Shown in pieces: positions 8,131-15,954 of a stretch of 35,920 nt of DNA. Made by a program: the position numbers and the translations under genes. Below the pieces are notes generated by a model. The model was not told where the DNA came from. It saw only the letters and a list, made by a program, of their open reading frames with translations, and ran no database searches. Origin of the DNA: Chlamydiota bacterium (GTDB lineage Bacteria; Chlamydiota; Chlamydiia; Chlamydiales; Parachlamydiaceae); assembly GCA_013287905.1 (NCBI GenBank), contig JABDCW010000019.1:1-35920 (forward strand), given 5' to 3'. The first letter of the stretch is position 1, and each line of letters begins with the position of its first letter.

Positions 8131-8356
8131 AAAAACTAGTAAAAACATATTTAACAAGCTGTCGGACTACATTACAAAAGAAAGGAATGAAAAAGGCCTT
8201 ACTGACACCGAATTAGGCAAAAGAAAAAATAAGCATAAAAATAATATCTATGAGTCCGTGACATGGGGAGTTAAATATGTTATTCGCTTCATCGTGATTA
8301 ATACACTTAATGCTTTAGAATTCTCGTCTCTAAATTCATGGTCTCGAAAAAAGTAG
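8123..8356 (+). CDS. Small partner protein of the Panacea-type gene, one membrane segment
   Basis: 77 aa, starting at the ATG inside the overlap ATGTCTGA with the upstream Panacea relic. The first half is highly charged (KERNEKGLTDTELGKRKNK). Residues 48-65 form a hydrophobic segment (VKYVIRFIVINTLNALEF), and the end is basic. By position this would be the toxin of a Panacea toxin-antitoxin pair, several of which are membrane-acting. The family itself is not recognised and the C-terminus may be frameshifted. Since the antitoxin is broken, the partner is probably inactive too. Confidence 0.45.
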   Translation: MSEKTSKNIFNKLSDYITKERNEKGLTDTELGKRKNKHKNNIYESVTWGVKYVIRFIVINTLNALEFSSLNSWSRKK

Positions 8357-8457
8357 CCTCTAATTAGCCTGGAGATCGCAATTAAAGTGGGGGAATTCTC
8401 AGTTTTTGAATAAAATCGGCAATTATTTAAATTAACCGAAATTGCTTTTTAGGATAT

Positions 8458-8513
8458 ATATGGGGGCGGTTGGACTCGAACCAACGGAGACCGAAGTCGA
8501 GGGATTTACAGTC
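8458..8513. repeat. att site B (displaced tRNA-Tyr 3' half)
   Basis: 56 bp identical to 24714-24769 of the intact tRNA-Tyr region. The match covers the acceptor 3' strand, T arm, variable arm and anticodon loop, and ends in the anticodon stem. The missing 5' half shows that this is not a tRNA gene but an attachment-site scar. Confidence 0.92.
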
Positions 8514-8549
8514 TGAGGGGATTCAATTCACATCAACATGATCCAATAC

Positions 8550-8596
8550 CTATCAATATTAAAATCAGTGTCTTAAGGTGATTTATATATTGATAG
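8550..8596. repeat. Double inverted repeat in the left arm of island 1
   Basis: Outer arms CTATCAATAT / ATATTGATAG are perfect and inner arms AAATCA / TGATTT are perfect. The same arrangement, with different bases in the pairs, is at 16550-16594. It is probably a protein-binding or structural part of the att site. Confidence 0.6.
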
Positions 8597-8630
8597 CTTT
8601 TGGATAGAATTGTCTTTTTTAGCTCATTGC

Positions 8631-8648
8631 TGTCCCAAGACTGTCCCA
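8631..8648 (+). promoter_or_regulatory. Paired TGTCCCA boxes, candidate integrase arm-type sites
   Basis: Two TGTCCCA boxes start 11 bp apart. The first starts 118 bp from the end of the att core. The same pair at the same distance occurs next to att site C. Confidence 0.55.
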
Positions 8649-8737
8649 AATTGAGACACTTACTTTTCAAGGAGCATTGATTTTTTGCAGTTGATTGCTA
8701 GCTAAAATTCATTTTCCAATCAATTTTTGTGAAAGAT

Positions 8738-9070
8738 TTATTTTTTTAGGTATTCTTCATAAGTTTTTTTAGCTTCCTGAAGCACCTTTGGCAGATATTT
8801 ATGAAAAATTGCCTTATCTGTAATTGTAAGAATAGAAGGAGGGTTGTGCTTTGGGTCATACCTCGTTAAATGATCTCCAGTCCAAAATATCATTAGATTG
8901 TTGGAAAGGTTTACACCAAAATATGTAACTTTCAATTCTCTCAAAAAGTCTTCAACTTGATTAAAGTCATTATTGACAGCATCTACATCATATAAAGGTG
9001 CATTCATAACAATTCGAACTTCTTCATAACTATTTTTTAAATCTTGGCTACTAAAGTTGTACTCTGTCAT
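8738..9070 (-). CDS. Hypothetical protein, 110 aa
   Basis: A soluble, acidic 110-aa protein without signal peptide or membrane helix, and of unknown family. It has mixed helix and strand character (LKVTYFGVNLSNNLMIFWTG in the middle) and a charged C-terminal helix ending in EEYLKK. It stands alone as the first gene inside the left end of island 1, with about 145 bp to the next gene upstream (9216-10418). Its position fits accessory cargo. No function can be read. Confidence 0.6.
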   Translation of the reverse strand: MTEYNFSSQDLKNSYEEVRIVMNAPLYDVDAVNNDFNQVEDFLRELKVTYFGVNLSNNLMIFWTGDHLTRYDPKHNPPSILTITDKAIFHKYLPKVLQEAKKTYEEYLKK

Positions 9071-9215
9071 CTTTTAACCTCGTTAGAATTATAAATTGTA
9101 TAACTACTGCAACAGTTTACTTAAACTTATAGATAATGTATAGATATTAGTAACTCAAGCAAAAATAATTTAAAAAATGATATACCAAATAGGAGGGGAC
9201 ATAGTTAGTATTAAA

Positions 9216-10418
9216 TTATTCGAAAACTGACCGATAATCTCGATGTAAAAATACAGCATGACCTTTTGTGGAAAAAATTCTTTTTGCTAACCACGGTGCA
9301 GATTCCATTGCAGCATCAATAGAGCACTCTTGAATAGGATTAAAATTCCCACAAGCCCTTAGAGAAAAAAACAGAATCTTAGAAATAGTTTTTACGATAG
9401 GGCCACTTATTTTAGCTTGGAGGATTGAAGCCTTGTGATTTAATTCCTTTTTGATTTCTTCATCTGATAAATCTGACACAACATTTAGCCATTTTCTAAA
9501 ATCCAAATATTCCGGTGATCTTTTTAAATCCAATAATTTTGAAATGCCCAATCCCTCTATGCTTGATAATGCCGGCAAACCTTCAATTCGAAGAACTTTA
9601 TGGAAACTATGCAATTGATTATCTGTATTTATTCGATTCGTTAAAGAGGGTAAACAATCTAACAAAATAGATTCCTCACCCTCTCGATAACAACCAAAAG
9701 CTTTATTATGATTCATTTTGAATGCTAAAATATGCTGATAACAAAATGCAGAAATGCTATCACCTATAATTTTATGTGCAGTGGTTTCGTCTATTTTTAT
9801 TAACTTACTCAGATTGTTATTTAAGTAATATGTTTCCTCTTTTTCTTTAAAAACTTTAACTTCCAGGTTATACCACCTAACAACCTTCCCTAAAGCAAAA
9901 AACACTCTCCTTGCAATGATCTTTTTTAACAACGTAACATCATTAAAATTCTCAACGATTGCTTCAGAAATTGGTACGAGGGGCTGAACTGGATAAGGCA
10001 ATAGTTTTTCCTTTATGGACTCAATTAATTCAATCTTATGATGCTTAGTAATAAATCCATCTAATTCGTCATTAAATCCTTTTTCTTCAAGGCATCCACG
10101 TAAATGCTCATCCCTATCTATTACATCAATAGCGACTATCTTGTATAAATAATGACGCGTATTTAAATTAAAAAGACCGACATTATAAGTTTCACATTGA
10201 AAAGAAAAATCATTAGATTGAAACAGAGATTTCACGCCAAGGTATCCAAATTTCCTAACTAAAAATGGAATCTCACGTAACCTCATAGAATCCAAAACAT
10301 AATGATCTGAAAAAACAATATTAAAAAGAAATCGTTCCCAATCGATTTCAATTGTATCGTTCGCAGGAGTAATAATTCGTTTTGCTGATGCTCCAACTAT
10401 CCTAGAATCGTTATGCAT
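9216..10418 (-). CDS. Hypothetical protein, 400 aa (island cargo, possible defence protein)
   Basis: An intact 400-aa cytoplasmic protein of unknown family. The N-terminal part (residues 25-65) carries FSDHYVLDSMRLREIPFLVR and KFGYLGVKSLF, a helical block. The C-terminal third has LDFRKWLNVVSDLSDEEIKK followed by a small-residue helix, and then a final basic segment. No nuclease, ATPase or membrane motif is evident. It lies in island 1 with its own AT-rich upstream region, transcribed divergently from the tyrosine recombinase at 10569. Its large size, single-gene organisation and island setting resemble orphan antiphage genes. That is a guess from context, not from a domain. Confidence 0.65.
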   Translation of the reverse strand: MHNDSRIVGASAKRIITPANDTIEIDWERFLFNIVFSDHYVLDSMRLREIPFLVRKFGYLGVKSLFQSNDFSFQCETYNVGLFNLNTRHYLYKIVAIDVIDRDEHLRGCLEEKGFNDELDGFITKHHKIELIESIKEKLLPYPVQPLVPISEAIVENFNDVTLLKKIIARRVFFALGKVVRWYNLEVKVFKEKEETYYLNNNLSKLIKIDETTAHKIIGDSISAFCYQHILAFKMNHNKAFGCYREGEESILLDCLPSLTNRINTDNQLHSFHKVLRIEGLPALSSIEGLGISKLLDLKRSPEYLDFRKWLNVVSDLSDEEIKKELNHKASILQAKISGPIVKTISKILFFSLRACGNFNPIQECSIDAAMESAPWLAKRIFSTKGHAVFLHRDYRSVFE

Positions 10419-10509
10419 AAAGCCACAATGAGTAGATTACAAAAAAGATTGCCTAAATTTAGCACACTGAGTTTATTTTTCAAACCATAATTTGCATTGA
10501 ACTTAATTT

Positions 10510-10523
10510 GTAGTTTTAACTAC
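10510..10523. promoter_or_regulatory. Palindrome GTAGTT-TT-AACTAC in the divergent gap
   Basis: A perfect 6-bp inverted repeat lies between the divergent 400-aa gene and the recombinase, 45 bp before the recombinase ATG. It is an operator candidate for either gene. Confidence 0.35.
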
Positions 10524-10568
10524 GCTAATTTAAGTTAACGAAGCCAAAACATTTATTTAGGTAAAATC

Positions 10569-11510
10569 ATGAGTCTTTCTATCATTCCTTCATTTGACAT
10601 TTCCATTGAACATTCAGAGCTTCTGAAAAAGGCTATTGCCTATGAAAGTGCCTCCTTATCTCCGAATACCTTGCGTTCATACAAATCAATGTGCCGAAAG
10701 TTTCAAGCCTGGTGCGAAGCAAATAGTCAACAGTTCTTGCCAACATCAGCCGAGACTATCGCCTTGTACCTATCAAGTCTTGGCGAGTCTGTTAGCTTTT
10801 CTACTTTAGATAGTACCATTGCCGCTATCGAAGCAGCTCACGAAAAGGCTGGCCAAACGATCAAAGGAGATCATGCTCTATATCGCCGCGTTAGAAAGGG
10901 TATTCGGCGCACTCACAAGGAGAATCAGGCAATCAAGCAAGCGCTAGCCATGACAGTCTTAGATCTAAAGGGCGTGTGTTGCAAGCTCGGTGATAGCCTA
11001 AAAGATTGCCGAGATAAAGCTTTGTTAACACTGACTTTCTTTGGAGCCTTCAGACGCAGCGAAGTTGTTAGCCTGGACATGGAATATGTTGAGTTTAATG
11101 ATAAGGGCGTAGTGGTCACACTATTGCAATCAAAGACATCTGACACAAAGCAAACGGTCTATATCGCTCATGCCAAAGATAAAGACATATGTCCAGTGAA
11201 GGCGCTAAAGAATTGGATAGAAAAGGCAGAAATCAAAGAAGGTGCTGTCTTCGTCTCCTTACTGAAGGGCGGTAAGCTGGCTAATCGTCTTAGTGGACAT
11301 GCTGTAAGCGAGATTATCAAGCAGCACTTTGGCAGTGATTACTCAGGGCATAGCGCAAGACGGGGACTCGTGACAGCCTCGGCAGAGAAAGGCGCGTCCC
11401 TACATGTCATAAAGAAGCACAGCAGGCACAAGTCAGCCGATATGGTGCTGCTCTACATTGACGATGCTAGAGGTTTTGAGGACTCGGCGGTCACTGTTCT
11501 TGGCGTTTAA
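10569..11510 (+). CDS. Tyrosine recombinase / phage-type integrase
   Basis: 313 aa with the two usual domains. Residues 15-115 are the helical SAM-like core-binding domain (SPNTLRSYKSMCRKFQAWCE). Residues 130-305 are the catalytic domain. The catalytic set is complete: R162 (GAFRRSE), K189 (LLQSKTS), H261 and R264 (GHSARRG), H287 (SRHKSAD) and nucleophile Y296. It lies in the middle of island 1, not beside an att site, and it is the only intact recombinase there. Its codons look more GC-rich than the flanking genes, which suggests separate arrival. It may mobilise an older nested element or resolve multimers. It is not closely similar to the island-2 integrase. Confidence 0.88.
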   Translation: MSLSIIPSFDISIEHSELLKKAIAYESASLSPNTLRSYKSMCRKFQAWCEANSQQFLPTSAETIALYLSSLGESVSFSTLDSTIAAIEAAHEKAGQTIKGDHALYRRVRKGIRRTHKENQAIKQALAMTVLDLKGVCCKLGDSLKDCRDKALLTLTFFGAFRRSEVVSLDMEYVEFNDKGVVVTLLQSKTSDTKQTVYIAHAKDKDICPVKALKNWIEKAEIKEGAVFVSLLKGGKLANRLSGHAVSEIIKQHFGSDYSGHSARRGLVTASAEKGASLHVIKKHSRHKSADMVLLYIDDARGFEDSAVTVLGV

Positions 11511-11662
11511 TAAAAACAATTATGAAAAACACAAAAACTTATAGGAAAAGACCCCCATTGACCCCATACAGGAGATAAGTACCCATTGTCAGAAAGCCAC
11601 GGAAATTTTTTTCATTTCTGAAGCCTTTTTAAATGATTTGCCGAATAAATAAATCTTTGTAA

Positions 11663-11691
11663 TTGAATGTATGACAGAAATAAGATACTAT
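11663..11691 (+). promoter_or_regulatory. Sigma-70-type promoter for the small secreted protein genes
   Basis: TTGAAT, 17 bp, TACTAT, ending 31 bp before ATG 11723. Confidence 0.55.
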
Positions 11692-11722
11692 CCTTATTTC
11701 TTACACAAAAACAAGGAATTCC

Positions 11723-11962
11723 ATGAAAAAAATATTAATCACATTTTTGATGTTAGTTCCATTATTCACTTGCTATGCATATGATTATAAAGCAGATATG
11801 GATGAGTATTTCGAAAAAACTCAGAAAGATATTTATGAGAGCAAAGAAAGAGCTGATAGGAGAGAAGCACTAAGGCTACAAGAGGAAACAAATCGAGCTA
11901 TTCAAAGAGAGCTAAGTCCGCTCAATAATATAAACAAACAAATTAAAGTATGTCCAGGCTAG
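11723..11962 (+). CDS. Small secreted protein, 79 aa
   Basis: The N-terminus is a clear Sec signal peptide (KK, then ILITFLMLVPLFTCYA, cleavage probably after residue 19). The mature part of about 60 residues is highly charged and probably a single long helix or coiled coil (KTQKDIYESKERADRREALR). It has AAGGA as Shine-Dalgarno and a promoter 32 bp upstream. It is followed 6 bp later by a second secreted protein gene, so the two form an operon. Family unknown. A periplasmic or exported accessory role is inferred from the signal peptide alone. Confidence 0.65.
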   Translation: MKKILITFLMLVPLFTCYAYDYKADMDEYFEKTQKDIYESKERADRREALRLQEETNRAIQRELSPLNNINKQIKVCPG

Positions 11963-11968
11963 TAAATT

Positions 11969-12646
11969 ATGAAGACAATTTTCCTGCGTAATGTCGTCCT
12001 CATGTACTTAATGTTATCCCCTATAGCTTCTTATGCGATAACCATTATTCCACCTAGTCCAAGAGATCAAGTTTACTCGGAAATTGGTAGAAGTTTTGGA
12101 GAAGGATTTAGCAAGGGGTTTTCGGAAGCAAGACAGAAAGACAAAAAGACAATAACTAATCAGAATCAAAACGCACAAGGCAGAACAGTAGCTTTACAAA
12201 CAATTTTAGAATTATTTTGCAGTAATAAATTTGATGAATGTTTTATACTTTGTGAATCAATATTAAGCGATAGATCCAATAGAGATGATGTTTTTGCAAT
12301 ACGAAGTATCATGGCACGATGTCCTACCACCCCACAATTGAGGGAAAAAGCGGCTTTGAATGCCGATACTATCATCAAAAATGCTTCTTTAGTAGAGCCC
12401 TTAACACTAGGTTTTGCATGGTGTCATAAGTGTAGCTATGCTCTTACACAAGAAAAAAACGAAGATTGCTTGAAATACGCTGAGATAGCATTAGTTATTT
12501 TGGATTCGATAAAAAAAGACGATGACTTCAAAGATGTGTTTAAATCAAGTGTTCATTTTTTTAAATTCTGTGCATACGATAAACTTGGCTTAAAAGAAGA
12601 AGCTAGCGCAGAATTCTCACTATATCAAAAGGAATCTGATTGGTAA
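11969..12646 (+). CDS. Secreted protein with TPR-like helical repeats, 225 aa
   Basis: The second gene of the pair. An N-terminal signal peptide (VVLMYLMLSPIASYA) is followed by a glycine-rich stretch (IGRSFGEGFSKGFSE), then about 150 residues of helical hairpins. Their spacing resembles tetratricopeptide repeats (e.g. LELFCSNKFDECFILCESIL; WCHKCSYALTQEKNEDCLKY AEIAL read in two parts). There are ten or so cysteines, unusual for a cytoplasmic protein and compatible with an oxidising compartment. Function unknown; a periplasmic scaffold is possible. Confidence 0.65.
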   Translation: MKTIFLRNVVLMYLMLSPIASYAITIIPPSPRDQVYSEIGRSFGEGFSKGFSEARQKDKKTITNQNQNAQGRTVALQTILELFCSNKFDECFILCESILSDRSNRDDVFAIRSIMARCPTTPQLREKAALNADTIIKNASLVEPLTLGFAWCHKCSYALTQEKNEDCLKYAEIALVILDSIKKDDDFKDVFKSSVHFFKFCAYDKLGLKEEASAEFSLYQKESDW

Positions 12647-13032
12647 TTTTTTTTTAACACCGTCATGCTGTTTGCCAAATATAGAACGCAATGTTTTGCT
12701 ACGATTCATTTCACCTAAAAATTCAAGAAAGGTAAAAGTAATGAAAACTAAAAAGTACATTAGAGGACAACGTATCTCATGAGATAGTATTGCACTTCAA
12801 GAAAAATAGCATAAAAGGCCACAGCTTAGGAGGGAAAACAACCAGTACAATAGGACACTTTCTTGAAGAAGAATTCCAAAGAGACAATTTTTCAGTTGGT
12901 ACGCTGTTAAGGGCATCCAAAAGGGGGCTGCTTTGTGTAAGTTAACCCCCCATATTATAATTCAAAAATGATCTAGGGGAGAAATGCTTCACAATAGGCA
13001 TTTTTTCCATATCATATAGAATGTTCCAAGGG
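12647..13032. other. Non-coding stretch with gene debris
   Basis: Apart from the relic at 12745-12945, I see only a small stem with T tract (AAATGC / GCATTT, 12982-13006), which could end transcription on the plus strand. Confidence 0.35.
12745..12945 (+). pseudogene. Possible hydrolase relic with GHSLGG nucleophile-elbow motif
   Basis: A 66-codon open stretch without start encodes HEIVLHFKKNSIKGHSLGGK and then TTSTIGHFLEEEFQRDNF. GHSLGG is the Ser-nucleophile turn of lipase-like alpha/beta hydrolases, followed as expected by a helix. A different frame carries ATG 12741 with a good Shine-Dalgarno but stops after 13 codons, so a frameshift may separate start and body. Short and uncertain. Confidence 0.35.
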
Positions 13033-13329
13033 TTATGTCATTTCCTCTTTTTGCAAAGAAGGGTGTATATGGACCATTTGTGTAGGCCTTCCCATTGCTT
13101 TGACCAGTTCAACCTGAACCCATCCAAAATCTTCCAGAATTTTCAGCGCCCCATTAACATCATCTGCTGAGCGAAGATTTGACCAATGCCGTGCATGATA
13201 AACGTCCCTTGGAGAGAATTTATTTGGAAGGTCTCCTTTTTTAATATGTTCTAAAAGGCTCATTGCCGACTCCATAAAAGGTGTCTCAGCAGATCTATAA
13301 ATCCGATAATAAAGAACCCCAATATACAA
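13033..13329 (-). pseudogene. C-terminal remnant of a DUF3987 (primase/helicase-like) protein
   Basis: 98 codons match the end of DUF3987 proteins. There is a helix (ESAMSLLEHIKKGDL), the winged-helix segment FSPRDVYHARHWSNLRSADD, and the closing block ALKILEDFGWVQVE with RPTQMVHIHP. The large helicase-like body is absent. It implies that island 1 once carried a replication module of the kind still intact in island 2 (20046-21629), but the two C-termini differ, so it is not a recent copy. No proper start codon or Shine-Dalgarno is present. Confidence 0.65.
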
Positions 13330-13363
13330 AATAGCCCAATAGCAAACAACAAGAGATTATTTG

Positions 13364-13407
13364 TAACACGCTAAAACAGTCTTATATCCATGTGGTTTAG
13401 AGTGTTA
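13364..13407 (+). terminator. Hairpin followed by T-rich stretch
   Basis: Arms TAACACGCTAAAAC / GGTTTAGAGTGTTA pair at 12 of 14 positions, followed by AGATTTTTTGTTTTT. This fits a rho-independent terminator on the plus strand. Confidence 0.45.
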
Positions 13408-13547
13408 AGATTTTTTGTTTTTCAGCACACTAGGTGACGAGGTGCGGGAAAACTTATTTCAAGAAACATTTAATTTAATTAGTCCTTTATATTCGTATAA
13501 GTAAAGGTTCCTAAAACAAATTAAAATACCGATTTGCGCTCTATACT

Positions 13548-13796
13548 TTGAACTTGATTCACCAACTCCCACCAAAGCAGAATATGCCCCTTTTAATAAA
13601 AACCTTAGAGAAAGTAGGTCATCCAAATTACTCTGTTAAGGAGCTCCCAAAACATAACCATATGCTTCAAAACTGCAAAACTGGAACACTTGCAGAATAT
13701 ATACAAAGTCCCGAAACAATATCCCTCCTGATTTTGAACATTGTGACTGATTTGATCCTAGATCAAACTGTTCCTAATACTGAAAATAAAACATGA
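13548..13796 (+). pseudogene. C-terminal remnant of an alpha/beta hydrolase (esterase/peptidase type)
   Basis: 82 codons from a TTG. The sequence KTLEKVGHPNYSVKELPKHN followed by HMLQNCKTGTLAEY is the family's C-terminal block around the catalytic His (usual form LPGLNHLFQ..KTG..-EY). The closing helix is SPETISLLILNIVTDLI. The Ser and Asp parts of the triad are missing, so it is a truncated gene. It could be related to the GHSLGG relic 600 bp upstream, but the elbow types do not obviously belong together. Confidence 0.6.
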
Positions 13797-13859
13797 ACAA
13801 TGCTCAGAGCTTACTTATGAACATTACTTATGCGAGTTCACTTTGAAAATCGGGTTTAT

Positions 13860-14243
13860 TTAAATTTTCTGACAACGAAGTAAATATGCTTGTTTTATTG
13901 TGAATCCAAACCTATCTGTGAACACCTCACCTGAAACTTCACCAAAATGTCCATTAGTAACGGTTTCAGAATCTTGCAAGAATGACACTACAGGGTCGTG
14001 ATCGTTGAGAATAACAATACGCGCAAGTTGAACCAAATCGGCGGGTAATAATATTTTCTGAATTTTTGAATTGATCATTTCATAGGAAGATAATTCATTG
14101 GGATTAAGCCAAGATGCGGCAATAACTATATCCCACTTTTCTAAAGGATCAGTTCGTAGAAAAAGCGCAAAAACTAAGATTCGTCCATGCTCTTTCTCTA
14201 ACTCCGATAACACTTTCTTAAGTTTGTCTAAAATAGCTTTCAT
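13860..14243 (-). CDS. Partner protein of a HEPN-type module, 127 aa
   Basis: A soluble 127-aa protein whose start overlaps the stop of the upstream HEPN-like gene by 4 bp (ATGA), so the two are translationally coupled. Visible segments are a charged N-terminal helix, a hydrophobic strand ILVFALFLRT, then DIVIAASWLNPNELSSYEMI and a C-terminal KQAYLLR. I recall conserved HEPN pairs with a partner of this look (strand, KWD-x-V, W-L), but cannot name the family. If this is a toxin-antitoxin or defence pair, it would be the antitoxin or regulator. That assignment is inference. Confidence 0.6.
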   Translation of the reverse strand: MKAILDKLKKVLSELEKEHGRILVFALFLRTDPLEKWDIVIAASWLNPNELSSYEMINSKIQKILLPADLVQLARIVILNDHDPVVSFLQDSETVTNGHFGEVSGEVFTDRFGFTIKQAYLLRCQKI

Positions 14244-14632
14244 AAATTATTCAATAAAGTTTCCGATGATGTTAACATGAGCTTGACAGCTTCTGCTGAC
14301 TGCTTTTCCGAGGAATATCGTATCTCAGGATCCCATGAAGTAACGACCGACCACTGAGTAAAAAACTTTTCTTTTATTTGAGCCTCCACACCTGATAGGT
14401 GAAGTAATATCTCAAGATTATGGATTTTAAATGATGAAAAGCTTTCAAACTCTTTTTTTGTTTTGGGATACCCTTCCCAACCCAGCGTGCGACAGATTCG
14501 CATTTTTAATCCTATTTCAACGGCGTAACCGCAGATATAAAAGGCACCATCATATCGACCCGCATTAAAAAGTGTTTTAGCATCTTCCAATCGATCTGTA
14601 CAGAGATTTTTTAATTCTTCGACTAAAATCAT
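14240..14632 (-). CDS. HEPN-domain-like protein, 130 aa
   Basis: 130 aa, all helical. The stretch RLEDAKTLFNAGRYDGAFYI followed by CGYAVEIGLKMRI is the hallmark of HEPN proteins (a helix with A-G-x-Y-D-x-A-x-Y, then a Gly-containing helix with E-x-x-L-K). The later KIHNLEILLHLSG is the usual HxL segment. A canonical RNase R-x4-6-H motif is not obvious, so it may be non-catalytic. It is the first gene of a two-gene operon with the 127-aa partner. HEPN pairs act as toxin-antitoxin or antiphage modules, and it sits among island-1 cargo. Confidence 0.72.
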   Translation of the reverse strand: MILVEELKNLCTDRLEDAKTLFNAGRYDGAFYICGYAVEIGLKMRICRTLGWEGYPKTKKEFESFSSFKIHNLEILLHLSGVEAQIKEKFFTQWSVVTSWDPEIRYSSEKQSAEAVKLMLTSSETLLNNL

Positions 14633-14932
14633 TTCTTATGTAATACTCATTAAGTAAGGAGCACAATTTTGACCAAACTTCGGCTAGATTTACAGGATCA
14701 TGCTATTTTATATCATTTTGTGCTAGTTTTTTCCAGTATTCTTGTAAGAAAAATAAAAACTATTATCCCTAGAGTTCTGAACCTTTTAGAAGAAGCTCGG
14801 TGCTAAGACCAGACTAAATCCTAATATTTTTCGATTTGATTCTGGGAAGAAAAGTAAGAGCGATATATAAAACAACTCCAAAAAGGGTATTTTAGACAGA
14901 ATAGATCCTCGGCGTCAAGAAAGTGCTTCTTT
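14633..14932. other. Intergenic stretch, 300 bp
   Basis: AT-rich, no convincing gene, RNA or repeat seen. It holds the upstream region of the HEPN operon. Confidence 0.4.
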
Positions 14933-15454
14933 TTAATTCCATTCCTTTAATTGGCCTGTCTTTGGGAGAAAATTCCAATTTTCCGAAGGAATATTAAATC
15001 TGTGTTCGAATAAATCCGAAATATCAACAAAAATGCGTTTTCCTGAATGCTCTAAGGTTCCATAAATATACTGAACGCAGAGTTCACCACCTAAAGAAGA
15101 GTTGATGGTAACTTTAGAAATCGTTATGCAAGTGCCCAATGGTACAATTTCCCAAGAAGAAATACTCTGTTTATCATCCAAAATGCTCTTTTCCTCTCCA
15201 TTTTTTATGACAAAAGTATTTCGAATACCCGTGTCTAAATAGAGCTTACTGCTATCGCAGTATTTATAGAGAAAAGTATCTTGTTCCAAAATATATTTTT
15301 TTCCAACAAGAAAACCTCTTTGTGGGTCACTACTAACATCTTTTTCATAGTGATAAGAACCTAAAGCCATTACTGGAATAGCTACTGGTAGCAGAAGGAT
15401 CTCACAGCTTGATAAAGTGAGTATTGTGAATAATGCTAACAATTGTTTTTTCAT
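14933..15454 (-). CDS. Putative lipoprotein, 173 aa
   Basis: The N-terminus MKKQLLALFTILTLSSC is a lipoprotein signal with lipobox LSSC (Cys at residue 17), followed by a second hydrophobic stretch (residues 18-33). The mature part looks beta-rich (KRIFVDISDLFEH, SWEIVPLGTCITISKV), in the style of small periplasmic beta-barrel or OB-like domains. The family is not recognised. It stands alone between the HEPN operon and a divergent membrane-protein gene. Attachment to a membrane by lipidation is well supported; function is unknown. Confidence 0.7.
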   Translation of the reverse strand: MKKQLLALFTILTLSSCEILLLPVAIPVMALGSYHYEKDVSSDPQRGFLVGKKYILEQDTFLYKYCDSSKLYLDTGIRNTFVIKNGEEKSILDDKQSISSWEIVPLGTCITISKVTINSSLGGELCVQYIYGTLEHSGKRIFVDISDLFEHRFNIPSENWNFLPKTGQLKEWN

Positions 15455-15549
15455 ATAAAATGATGGCTTACAGCCTCAAAATGGGTTAAATTGCTTAAGA
15501 TTGTGCTGGTTTCCGCCATTTTATGCCAGCTTTTTGCAGCCTGGTGCTC

Positions 15550-15579
15550 TTGTGAGGAAAATTTGCACCAAACTATACT
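15550..15579 (+). promoter_or_regulatory. Possible promoter of the 107-aa membrane protein
   Basis: TTGTGA, 18 bp, TATACT, ending 51 bp before ATG 15631. Confidence 0.4.
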
Positions 15580-15630
15580 TCGTGAAACAAAGAACGAAAA
15601 TTAATTTCCATACACGGAAAGGAATATCAA

Positions 15631-15954
15631 ATGGCAACGATTACAGATAGTACATGTGGCAAAGTCGTGAACGGCTATTTAAAAATGTTTTGTACTGGGC
15701 TTGGAGTTATTCTAGCGGCGGCCATAGTTGCTGCATGTTTCAATAAATACTATCCACTTCCAGAAATTTACAAAAACTGTTTTGAATATCTTGGATACTT
15801 ATGCTGGGTAACATCTTTAGGTGGAAATGGCTTAGCTCTACTAACTTGGACAAAAAAATCACCGGCTGAATTACTCGATCAGAAATTGACTCAAATCATT
15901 TCTCTAGCAGGAATTTTCGCTTTTGTTTTTGCTCGTGAATTGGTAATTGCTTAA
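15631..15954 (+). CDS. Small integral membrane protein, 107 aa
   Basis: Three predicted transmembrane helices: LGVILAAAIVAACF (residues 24-37), FEYLGYLCWVTSLGGNGLAL (50-70) and IISLAGIFAFVFA (88-101). The loops are short and the termini polar. The ATG has AAGGA upstream. It lies alone in the right part of island 1. Size and topology do not point to a known family. Phage holins and small toxins share this architecture, but nothing here supports either directly. Confidence 0.6.
   Translation: MATITDSTCGKVVNGYLKMFCTGLGVILAAAIVAACFNKYYPLPEIYKNCFEYLGYLCWVTSLGGNGLALLTWTKKSPAELLDQKLTQIISLAGIFAFVFARELVIA

Noticed and set aside
8458..8513. Second and third tRNA-Tyr genes (also 16460-16512)
   Set aside because: Only the 3' part from the anticodon stem on is present; the D arm and 5' acceptor strand are missing, so no tRNA can form.
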